From Heliocidaris erythrogramma (Eukaryota; Echinodermata; Echinoidea; Camarodonta; Echinometridae): a stretch of DNA of 64,000 nucleotides. Positions 23,681 through 34,700 of the stretch are shown one piece after another (position 1 is the stretch's first letter; every line of letters begins with the position of its first letter). The notes under the pieces were generated by a model. It saw only the letters and a program-made list of their open reading frames with translations, had not been told where the DNA came from and did no database searches. A program made the position numbers and the translations under genes. The stretch spans positions 34,652,294 to 34,716,293 of the forward strand of contig CM046871.1 of the NCBI GenBank assembly GCA_025617745.1, written 5' to 3'.

Positions 23681-24868
23681 ATGCGACTGCGTCTCCTATA
23701 TGCCTCAGCCTAAATTCATTTTAGTTCATGACTCAAACTTTTCCTGAAATACGTGTATTTACGATAACCAGATTGAGGAAGCCTATAATTACATGTTAAT
23801 TGACCTCTAATACCTTTTGAGCTTTGACTTAACACTAAAAGTCCGATCACTTTATCTCCTCCTAGTCAGTATATAAAATAGTTGAGAAATGGTGATAACA
23901 AAGCTAACAAATCTTTAATTTCATGCATATTGACTTCTATGACATTTCACCTACGTACACAAAAATCGAATCAGTTCGTCCCAATATGGTGGTGCATATT
24001 AGTACCAAGTTTGAAGTTAATGGCTCAAATCGTTCAAGACATATTGCAATAAGGAGCATAAAACTTCAATTTCATGGTATAATAATAATACATATCATTT
24101 ATATTGCGCTTAATACAAATGTTTCTAAGCGCCGAAGTATTATTACCCCGGCTCTAGCTAGGCTACCGAATTCGGTGCTCACGGCATTCAAGGAATAAAT
24201 TCCTACCGGGTACCCATTTACTACACCTGGGTGGAGAGTGGCAAATGTAGATTAATGTCTTGCCAAAGGACATTAGTGCCGCGGCGGGACTCGAACCGCG
24301 AACCATGAGATCCACAGTCCGGTGACGTATCCACTAGACCACGACACCTCTACATGACCTCTGTGACCTTCGACCTACTTACCCCAAATTCTCATCAGCT
24401 TGTCTATTACTACAGTGATGTCTACTAGCACCCAGTTTGAAGTTCATACCTTAAATGGTTCGTGAGATGTCCTGTTAATGATGCTTAAGCCTGTAATTTC
24501 ATTATTTACCTCTGTGATATTTGACCTACACGTGTACGTACCCAAAAATCTAATCTGATCGTCTTCCTACGGTGATACATACCAGCATTAAGTTTGAAGA
24601 TCATACCTTAAATGGTTCTTGAGATTCGTGTTAACGAGTATAGAACCTGCAATTTCAGAATTGACCTCTATGACCTTTGAACTCTGACCTACATACCCCA
24701 AAATGTAATCAGATCATCTTTCTATGGTGGTACATACTTTACTAGCATCAAGTTTGAAGTTCATACCTCGAATGGTTCTTGAGATTTCGTATAAAAAAGG
24801 GGACGGACGGACGAATAACCTTGAAACATTGTGCCTCAGGTACCACCTTCGGTGGGCAGAGGCATAAA
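23681..24868. repeat. Family P element with internal tandem units, carrying a SINE
   Basis: It starts with the same GCGACTGCGTCTCCTATATG text as 7290 and ends in GGACGGACGGACG, GTGCCTC and GGCAGAGGCATAAAA. Four or more diverged units of about 115-125 bp contain ATGACCTCTGTGACCTTCGA or similar, CTAGCACC, AAGTTTGAAGTTCATACC and GGTTCTTGAGA. It is interrupted by the SINE at 24077-24350. Confidence 0.65.
24077..24350 (-). mobile_element. Intact tRNA-derived SINE
   Basis: On the minus strand the head at 24350-24280 has TGGTCTAGTGG (A box) and GGTTCGAGTCCC (B box), with a loop CTGTGGA resembling a tRNA-His-type anticodon loop. The body contains CCAAAGGACATTAATGT-type text in complement, TGCCACTCTCCACCC and GGGTACCCGGTAGGAAT. 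It ends near GCGCAATATAAATGA and an ATT repeat. Other copies lie at 10848-11590 (split) and 34059-34200 (fragment). Transcription would be by RNA polymerase III from the internal promoter. Confidence 0.8.
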
Positions 24869-26391
24869 AGTGCAAAAGCAGAAAAAGAAAGAGAGAGTTA
24901 GGGGAAAACAGGATGAGCTCGAGATAGCAACAGAATCAGGAATGGCTGAAATTGATTTGGGGACATTTCATTTTCCATTAGCAAGGGACAATTAAAAAGG
25001 CGGCTTTGAGATTGTTTTCATATCATTTCAGAAGAAGCGATTCAATTATAAATTTTGATTTCACACAAACACTTTCTCTTCGCTCTCTATCACTTTGATG
25101 TTTGGCGTTATTAAGCGGATTGGTGGGAGAGGAAAAAAAATGAAATAGAATATTGAAATCGGGTTCGACAAGGCATGCATACTTGGATGAAAATAAGATG
25201 TAAAGATGATCCACACTCATTAAGAGACCGCAGGGACTACAGAGGAGATGAAAGAATTAAGTACGAAATTCCTTGCTTTGTTATGAAAATCTGATCATCA
25301 GAAAACGCATGTTTTTTTTCTCCGTTTCGTTTTTTTTCGTATTTGTAAAAGAATCTGAAAAGTATATCACATTAGATCAACGTATCAAGAATACAATCGT
25401 ATGACAATCTAATCATGAAAAAATGACAATATTTTTTTCTTAAGGAACCTGAAAAATACATCAAATTAAATCTTGTTACATACAAAAAAAATCAGCTTAT
25501 ATAAAAAAAAAATTTCCAGTGAATTTATGAAAACTGATAAAAATGGTGCTAGGTGAAGTGGACTTGATTGAAATGAAACCGTAGACAAGTATAAAACAAA
25601 ATGCAGAAATGCCAAAGTGTATACAAGGGTATGTAACAAATGCATCAAACGATAAGTGCCTACCTATAAGATACATAAAACAGCCATTTTTATTATATTC
25701 ATTATTTTTTCCCTAGAACCCTTCATATCAATTTCTTTCATTTTTTTATTTTTTTATTTTTTTTATTTTTTTTTTTTATTATTTTTTTTATTTTTTTTAT
25801 TTATTTTTTATTTTTTATCTTTTTTGGCGGGGGGGGGGGGGAATTTTTTCCCCCAGGATACATGCTCAATTACAAAAATTCCAAAGCATTTGATAAAACT
25901 CTAATTTGTTCTGAACAGGATAAATCAACTCTGCATTTGAACCCTGACCAATTATGAATTAAATTAGTAAATCATACTTAAATGTATATCTGATTGTTCT
26001 TATATTTCAGTGGAAATATCTTTAATAGAGTTATTTAAATTATAGTACTTATATTTCCTAGGGTAAAGGCAGACTCAAGGATCATTCCTGAAGTTTAATG
26101 AGAATGATTCCTTCCGCTCCTATTGCTAGAAGTAATTACGACTAATACACGGTCCACTAAGAATGAAAGAGTCCTTTCACACATAATTAACATTCCAATA
26201 TCTCCTTGCACACAAAACTGTAATAATTCTTAAATTAAGGGTTGGTTTCAAAAGAAGCAGCTAATTAAAGAAACAGAGCAAGTTTGAGCAAAATGCGATA
26301 CAGAACCCTTTCCCGTCATTTTCAGAGTAGTTCCCCCTCCCCCTTCATCTCTCTCTATTTCTTCTTTGGACTAAGGACTATTCTAAAGCCA
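24869..26391. other. No gene seen; T-rich and G-run low complexity
   Basis: TTTTTATTTT repeats occupy about 25738-25822, followed by a run of G near 25829-25840. The Phe-rich frame is an artefact. A piece of the family found at 26392 (GGTTTCAAAAGAAGCAGCTA) lies at about 26245-26300. Confidence 0.5.
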
Positions 26392-28557
26392 CACTTTAAG
26401 AGGAAGTCCACCCTGATATAAAGTTGGTTTCAAACGCAGCAGATAATTAAAGAAACAAAGCAATGAAAATTTGAAAATCCAATAAGAAACTAGAAATGTG
26501 CATTGCTGGTGCCGCGCAATGCGAAATGTATCCCCCGGCACTGGCAGCGATTTGAAGGAGGGACAAAGACCCTCCCCCATCCCCTCCCTCAAACAAAAGG
26601 ATGGTGTAGAAATTGCCACCAGTGGCCCGGAACATTGTCAACACTAGGAGCAGCATTACCAAAACGATTTGTGCAGATTAGAGTATAATGCATTTTTATA
26701 GATAATTCGGAAGAAATATGACCTCAGAGCGCACATAAGCCATCCACTAAAATATGACCTTTGATCCTATGAAAGACGGAACACTAGAGGCAGCATCACC
26801 AAAAACTGTAGAGGTGTAATCTGTAATGGACCTACATACAAAATCTGAAAGAAATGAGTTAACAAATGTGTCCTCCAGAATGCATGCAACGAAAATATGA
26901 CATTTGACCCTAACAACAACCTGAATATGACATTTGACTGTATAGAAAGTGGTACAGTGGGGGTAGCATCAGCAAACAATTTAGATGTGTAAGTTTCACT
27001 AAGACACATGTTCATATAAAATTTGAAAGAAATGTGTTGATATACCAAGATACATCTCCATACAAAATTTGAAAGAAATCCATCAAGAAATGTGGCCTGC
27101 AGAGTGCACTCACGCCATGCCCTGAACTATGACCTTTGACCCTATAAAGGACGGAACAATGAGGGCAGCATCACCAAAAATTAAATATGTGTAGATTATA
27201 CCAAGATACATCTCCATACAAAATTTGAATGAAATCCGTCAAGAAATGCAGAAGTAAGAGTGCACAAAAGGGACAAATGAGCTTTGACCCTATAAAGGAC
27301 GGAAAAATGAGGGCAGCATCACCAAACAGTAAAGATGTGTAGATTATACCAATATACATCTCCATACAAAATTTGAAAGAAATCCATCAAGAAATGTCGC
27401 CTGCAGAGTGAACTCACGCCATCCCTTGAAGTATGACCTTTGACCCTATAAAAGACGGGACACTGGTGGCAGCATCACCAAAAACTATAGGTTTTTAGAT
27501 TACACCAAGAGACACCTTCATGCAAAATTTGAACGAAATCCGTCAAGAAATGCAGAAGAGTGCAAGAAATGGAAAAATGACCTTTGACCCTATAAAGGAC
27601 GGAACAATGAGGGCAGCATCACCAAAAATTAAGCATGTGTAGATTATACCAAGATACATCTCCATACAAAATTTGAACAAAATCCGTTGAGAAATGTGGC
27701 CTGCAGAGTGCACTCACGCCATGCCCTGAAGTATGACCTTTGACCCTATAAAAGACGGAACACTGGGGGCAGCATCACCAAAATCTATAGGGTTCCAGAT
27801 TTTACCAAGAGACACCTTCATACAAAATTTGAACAAAATCCGTTGAGAAATGTGACCGCTAGAGCGCACACAAACTATCCCCCCAAAATATGGCCTTTTA
27901 CCCTATAAAAGACGGAACACTGGGGGCAGCATCACCAGAAACTATAGGGGTCCAGATTTTACCAAGATACACGTCCACAGGAAGTCTGAAAGAAATTCGT
28001 CGAGAAATGTGACCGCTAGAGCGCGCACAAGAATGTGACGCGGCGGCGGCGGCGGCGAAACGCTGCTGAATCCAAAGTATCCTCCGGCATACTGCCGGGG
28101 GATACAATTAGAAAGTTATGAATTTTTGTGGCTGTAATCGATCAAACACAAATTGCCAACTTTTCCAAGCTCCTCTCTCTCATTTGCCCTGTAGTAAAAA
28201 TATCATAAATTTCCATTTTTTTTCTTCTAAATAAAATATTGAATCAAACATGCACCCTAAATTAAACCATTGCACATACGTTTTTATACAAAACCTGTAT
28301 GAAACGAATTTATTCCTTTATCAACAACTAAGAAAAATGAAAATTCATGAAATGTTCTGTAAAGAGAACAATTGGGAGATGAGTTCACAAGACACGTTAC
28401 AGAGTTGCCAATTTGTGTTTGATTAATTACAACTTCAAATATTCATAACTTTGTTATTTCCTATCGGATTTTGCTCAAACTTTCACAAAATCTGTTTCTC
28501 TAATTTGCCTGCTTTTATTCAAATCAACTCCATCCTCGGAAGGACTTCCCCTTTAAG
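26392..28557. mobile_element. Outer TIR element containing a second nested element
   Basis: The left end CACTTTAAGAGGAAGTCC and the complement of the right end (GTGCTTAAAGGGGAAGTCC) are inverted. The left arm text ATTAAAGAAACAAAGCA and the right arm complement ATTAGAGAAACAGATT also correspond. A related copy with CACAAATTGGCAACT and CATTTGCCCTGTA text lies at about 62800-63650. The segment 26529-28105 is a nested insertion. Confidence 0.6.
26529..28105. mobile_element. Nested TIR element filled with a 150-bp tandem array
   Basis: The ends GTATCCCCCGGCA and GCCGGGGGATAC are inverted. Inside are about eight diverged units of 140-160 bp with the signature CCTATAAAGGACGGAACA, GGCAGCATCACCAAAA, CATACAAAATTTGAA and GAAATCCGTCAAGAAATG. 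A CGG repeat sits near 28040-28056. Open frames antisense to the array follow the repeat period and are not genes. The interior resembles the tandem style of family P. Confidence 0.7.
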
Positions 28558-28657
28558 CACGGTTAAATTATCTTAACACTGATAAAGTGTCTTAGTGGAG
28601 AGTAACTGGGGCAGGTTATTGCTCATCCTTCAAGAAAAATGCAGTCAAGTAACATCT

Positions 28658-28709
28658 TCATGTAGAGTGACTGAGGACCCTTTGCACAAGACTCATTAAC
28701 ATATAATGG
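28658..28709 (-). CDS. C5orf34: Candidate last coding exon of the C5orf34 homologue (exon 8)
   Basis: A strong minus-strand acceptor (CATTCTCTGCATTTCAG) precedes 52 bases that complete the split codon of exon 7 in the right phase. They encode about 16 more residues (HYMLMSLVQRVLSHST) before TGA at 28660-28658. The predicted total of 614 residues is close to the human protein (about 640 by memory). Similarity of this short tail to the human C-terminal region is weak, and the intron would be 5.7 kb with the 3.4-kb palindrome inside. Another acceptor about 65 bases upstream (TTCTCTTTCAG) would give a different short end. Confidence 0.35.
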
Positions 28710-31700
28710 CTGAAATGCAGAGAATGAATATGTAAAGGGAAACTTCACACCAGGCAAGACGATGAGGTGTCAGGAATCTTATAACTGAAAGAGAATTATG
28801 TGCATTTGACTTACTTGAACTGGGGCCTGTAACATAAAGAGATAGTACGATCAATCTTACGATCAATTGTAACTCTTCAGTACATGGTTTGCCATAGACT
28901 TACGATTGATATCAATCGTAAGATCGATTGTATCTCTTTATGTTACAGGCCCCTGTACTCATTATAACTTCAGTCAAGATCAGTTCTAAATATCAAAACT
29001 ATGAGATCCTACCTTACATTAGGTTATTACAGCGCAAACTCACTATAACGAGGACCTTGCGACCATGAAAATTACCTTGTTATATCGGGGGCACTCGTTT
29101 TTCCGAAGGTTCATAATTCCGAAACACAAATTTCCCATGCCTGGGGGTTCATACTTCCGAAAATGAAAAAGGGTTTATAATTCCGAACATTTGTTGCATT
29201 ATTCCGAAGGTTCGTTATTCCGAAGGTTCGTTTATCCGAAGGTTCATAAATCATAATTCCGAAAATGAATAAGGGTTCATATATCCGAAAATTCATAATT
29301 CCGAAAATGAAAGAGGGTTCATAATTCCGAAGGTTCGCATTTCCGAAAATGAAAAAAGGGTTCATAATTCCGAAAATGAAATTGGGTTCGTAATTTCGAA
29401 AATGAAATAGGGTTCATAATTTCGAAAATGAAATAAGGTACCTAAAAAGGAGGGAGGGGGGAAATGACTGAGCGTCCCCCCCGTCCATATATCAAGGGTC
29501 CAAAAAAAGGGAGAGAGATAAAAGCGGGGAAAAACAATGACAGAATAAGAACCAGTAAATTATCTGGCGGCTGTCGGATCAATTCTATTTTTCCTCATGT
29601 TATTCTATTTTTTTATCCTTCTTTCATGTCCTCTTTCTATCTTTTCTTTGTTTTCCCTTCTATCTGTTTCTTTTTCTATCTTTCCTTATGTTATTCTTTG
29701 TTTTTATGCTTCTTTCATTTCCTCTTTCTATCTACAACATAACATAAGAAAAAATTGAATTATTTGGCGGCAGCCAGATAATTCTATATTTCCTTATACA
29801 TGTATTATGTTATTTTCCTTCTATCTTCTTCACTTTCTATCTTGCCTTATGTTATTCTTTGTTTTATTATTTTATCTTTGCCTTCTATCTACCCTTATGT
29901 TTTTATCCTTCTATCATTTTTAAGACTTCTTTCCTACAAAAAAACAATACTCTTCAGTGAGCCCACATTATGGAGTCATCTTCCACCTCATATAATAAAA
30001 TGTTCTTCGTTGTATTCATTTAAGGCAAAGTTGAGATAATTCCTGATAACAATCCATCATTTACGTATAGGTAGATGTATCTGTTTTCCCCTTCTCTATA
30101 AGCTTTTCCTCCTGCTTCTTCTTCATTATTGGTACCACCTCGTTACTTGACCTTAAATTTATTTCTGAATTGTACATTTTGTTTGTTACTGGGGGTAGTT
30201 GAATTTTTGACTACCCCTTCTGCATTTGCTGTTTTTCTTTTAAAACATACATTCTTTACTTGGATTCGCCTTTATAGAGTCATGTTCACTTTTTATTGTA
30301 TGCATGTATTTCATTCTATGTATTCTCATTATATGTATATGTTTGGTATCTGTGGAAATAAAGTTGAATTGAAAATTGAATTTCCTCTTTCTATCTTCAT
30401 TATGCTATTCTTTGTTTCTTCTATCTTCTTCTCTTTCTATCTTTCCTCATGTTATTCTTTTTTGTATTCTATCGTTTTTTCTCTCTATAATCATTATGTT
30501 AAAAATAGGAAACGATAGGATAAAAACAAAGAATAACAAAAGGAAAGATAGAAAGAGAGGAAGATAGAAGGATAAAAACAAAGAATAACTTATAACTTAT
30601 GTTATTCTTATTTATTCCATCATTTTCTCTCTCTATATTCATTATGTTAAAAATAGGAAACGATAGGATAAAAACAAAGAATAACAAAAGGAAAGATTAA
30701 AAAAAGAGGAAGATAGAAGGATAAAAACAAAAAATAACTTATGTTATTCTTTTTTTATTCTTTCATTTTTTTTCCTCTCTATATTCATAATGTTAAAAAT
30801 AGGAAACAATAGGATAAAAACAAAGAATAACAAAAGGAAAGATAGAAAGAGAGAAAGATAGAAGGATAAAAACAAAGAATAGCATAAGTAAAAGTTAGAA
30901 AGAGAAGATGATGGAAGGAAAACAACATAACATTGGCGGCCGCCGGATAAATATTTGGCGGCCGCCAAATAATTCCCTACATTCCCCTATGTAATGTTGT
31001 TTTCTTTCCATCATCTTTTCTCTTAACTTTCCTTATGTTATTCTTTGTTTTCATCCTTCTATTTGATTTATTTTGATTTATTTATTTTCTGCTTGATTTC
31101 TCAATTCATCAAATAATGCATACGTTATACAAATTATGCGATATACAATACAATGGAACATCATGACATTAATATATCTTAAACTACAAGGCTAACAGTA
31201 GGATTATAGAAAGAGTAATCAAACAAGAGGGTTTTCATAATAAGCCGAGGCTTGACAGCATGAAAGCCCTTTGAGATAAAATATAATTAAAAAAATAATG
31301 AGAGAGAGAATGGGAAGAGGATACAGAGAGAAATAGGGATGAAGAGAGGAGGATAAAATGAGGCAATTATACCTTTCCAAATATTTTAAATAACAACTGT
31401 ATTAACAATAGAGAGTTAATCATCCGGTTTGAGAGGCAGACATGATATTAACATAATAGCAAGTGGTAAACTGTTTTGTAAACTAATCATATCTGCCTCC
31501 CAAAGAGGTGAAAATGTGCCAAGTCATGGGTCCTATTTACATAATTATACAAGATATTATGGGTGTACTACACAATCATTATTGTGGGGAATATTGCTTA
31601 ATTAGGTGATTTTTTGCTGCTCGCTTGAAAGAGTACATTAAAGTCATGTTTTTTATTTCGGGAGGAAGGGAATTCCATACATCAGGGCCAGAGTGCCTAT

Positions 31701-34700
31701 CTTCCTATCTTTCCTTTTGTTAGTCTTTGTTCTTATATTATCGTTTCCTATTTGTAACATAATGAACATAGACAGAGAAAATGATAGAATAAAAACAGAA
31801 AATAATATAATAGGAAAGATAGAAAGAGAAGAAATAGAAGAAACTTGAACAAAGGATAACATAATGAAGATAGAAAGAGGATAGGATAGGATAAAAACAA
31901 AGAACAACATAAGGAAAGATAGAAGGCAAAGATAAAAGAATAAAACAAAGAATAACATAAGGAAAGGTGGAAAGTAAAGAAGATAGAAGGAAAACAACAT
32001 AATATAAGGAAAGAGAGAATTATCTTTCCTTATGTTATGTTGTAAATAAGAAAGGGAAATGAAAGAAGGATAAAAACAAAAAATAACATAAAGAAGAGAA
32101 GAGGATAGGAGGAAAAACAAAGAATAACATAATGAATTATCCGGTGGCTGCCAGATAATTTACTGGTTCTTATTCTGTAATAGTTTTCTTTTCTATTTTT
32201 TTTTTCTCTCTCTCTCTCTTTGAACCCTTGATATAGAGACAGAGGGGGGGGGGGGGGGGGGGGGGGGGGTGCTCAGTCACTTTGGTCCCCCCCCCTCCTT
32301 TTTAGGTTCCTTATTTCATTTTCGGAATTATGAACCCTATTTCATTTTCGGAATTACGAACCCTATTTCATTTTCAGAAATACGAACCTTCGGAATTATG
32401 AACCCTCTTTCATTTTCAGAAAAAAAAACGAACATTCGGAATAACGGACCTTCGGAGTAACGAGCCTTCGGAATTACGAACCTTCGGAATAACGAACTTA
32501 TCGGAATTATGAACCTTCGGAAATACGAACGTTTGGAAAAACGACATGTAACCGTTATATCAGGAATCTCCGTATATCGGGGTAAAAAAAACAAGAACAT
32601 GAAGACCTGGGGTGCATTATTCTGAGAATTATTGTATCTCAAGTTAAATGAAAAGATTGTATTTGTCATAACAAATTTTAAATTGCACATTTCATTGGTG
32701 TTCGCACAGATGAATTCCGCCTACGCAGCCAACCATTGATGCGCCGTATAATAAAGTCTACATTTTGTTATGACAAGTATTCATTTAGAGCTTAAGTTTA
32801 CTGTCACTTTAATTAGTGCCTTCAACCCAAGATAAAGTCGACCACATAAAAGCTCAACAAAACCTGCATAAATTATTTAAAGACATTTAGGCATTACTAT
32901 GCATTAAGGTCAAGTCAGTCAACAATTATGAAAAGGTAATGAGTGTATCGTATTTAATTTTGAAAACTTGCGGGCTTGATTTCAGGCTTGTTAACTGAAA
33001 AGGTAAAAGAAAAATAGTCATACAATGAGTACATGCATATATTGTTATATAAACAAAATTAATTTTTGTGGCAAAAATAGCCAATTCTGATTGTTTGCCG
33101 GATAAAACAAAAGAAGAAGACTGAACTGTTTAGGTTCAAAACATAAAATTCAGAAGCACACCTTGGCAATATTGCATGTGCTTTTTGACCACAAGAGGGG
33201 GCTGTGCTACCTCTAAGCATGACATGCCAAAATCATTTTGGACTTTTGTTTTTGTTTTGTATTTATTAGTTTTGCATTGTTTTTGTTATGTGTTTTTGTG
33301 TTTGTTTGTTTTTTGCTTCGGTTTGTTTTGTTGATTTTGTTATTGCTTTTTTTTTTGGGGGGGTGCTTTTGGAGGAAAAAACCAGCAATCCCTTATTTTT
33401 CACTTCTACAGTAAATTGAGGATTTAGGTACAAACACTGAATTTCTGCAAGAACCATAATTTAATATCTGCAAGTGCAAATCTGATTCTGCCTTGTCTAA
33501 AAATCCTCACAAATTTCTCTCACTTTAAATCCCTTTTAGTCAATTGAAGTTATTCAATTAACAACAACAACATCACACCGTTTCAATGTTTTCACAACTA
33601 TCAAAGAAAACACTGATAAAACAGAAAAAGATAACTGTATATTTAATATAAATACAGAGTAGTGACCACCACAAACATGCACATCAATAATACCTCAACA
33701 ATCCATAAGACAGTCCATAAATTAAATGTACAATTTAATTTCATGTTTAGGACATTCTAACTACATAAACATGTTGAACATCCATACACGTCCTGATTAG
33801 GATACACTACGCAGTGATGATCATCACGGGAGGGGTTGGAGGGCACAAGGGTCATATGTCCTCTATACACTAAGGACACAGAGAAATATGTGTGCTCTTG
33901 TGCACCCACCCCCTTTCAATTGCAGATTCCAAAAGACATCCGAGTTTATTTTTTTAATTCTCTTTCCCCCTTTTCTGCTTGTTTGTCAGGGTTTTTTTTA
34001 TGTATGCGAATAAGCACCTGATTTTTTTAAAATGTGATAACCTTTTTATTTAGTTTTTTTGTTTGTCAGAGATTTCAGCCAAACTACCCTGATAGAGCAC
34101 TCAAGCATTCAAGGGATCTCTTCCTATCGGGTACCTATTTACTTCACCTGGGTGGAGAGGGGCAAATGTAGACTATTGTCTTGCCAAATCATATTAGTGC
34201 CATGCCAAGAGAGAAAAAGTCTGAGGGGAAAGCGAAGAATGAATTGGGAAGAAATCATGAAGCCCTAGAGTGGGCAGCAAATGAAAGAGTTTGCAAAAGG
34301 ATAGTAAGAAAAAGGAAGAAAGGAAAGATGTTACTATCAACCACCAATTGAACTCTGAAAAGAGAGACGCTACAAATACAAAGTTACAAACCTTAAATAA
34401 GCTCCTGGATTTAGAGAAGTAACCATCTTACGACATCCGCCGGGCAACACCACGGTGAAAACAGTCTCGCGGTCGTTCACTTCCTGTATGTAGAATGGAT
34501 TAAATGATCAGGCCAAATCAGGTTCAGTTCACAATCTAAAAGACCATTAGAAAATTATTCTTTTGTCCATTTAAGCATGTCCTAGTACATGTATAATTCA
34601 ACTTCAATGATGGGAGGTCAATGATGGGAGGTCAATGATGGGAGGTCAATTCTGAATTAAAAAGATAAAGGGGAATCCAACAAAATTTCCATCTGATGCA

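Larger units (their letters stand above)
29096..32543. mobile_element. 3.4-kb palindromic foldback element (family F4)
   Basis: Left and right ends are inverted (CGTTTTTCCGAAGGTTCATA at the left). Each arm is layered from the outside in the same order. First come about ten short units of TTCATAATTCCGAAAATGAA type. Next is a G/C-run block next to a CTGAGC or GCTCAG motif (26 G at 32244-32269). Then comes the AGAACCAGTAAATTATCTGG block, and finally tandem units of CTTTCCTTATGTTATTCTTT and CTATC text, sense on the left and antisense on the right. GGCGGCCGCC occurs twice near 30940-30970. Two LINE 3' ends sit inside. No transposase is seen. Confidence 0.75.

Noticed and set aside
24280..24350. 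Possible functional tRNA gene (His-like) on the minus strand
   Set aside because: The arms do not form a clean cloverleaf, and the sequence continues into a SINE body shared with two other loci. It is a SINE head.
29464..32120. Many Phe/Ser/Tyr-rich frames suggesting membrane proteins
   Set aside because: They translate the CTTTCCTTATGTTATTC tandem units of the 3.4-kb palindrome on either strand and show no family match apart from two LINE ends.
33266..33457. Possible terminal C5orf34 exon on the minus strand after a TTCTTGCAG acceptor
   Set aside because: In the phase required by exon 7 it gives about 17 residues and a stop with no similarity to the family. The alternative at 28658-28709 has a better acceptor, though it is also weak.
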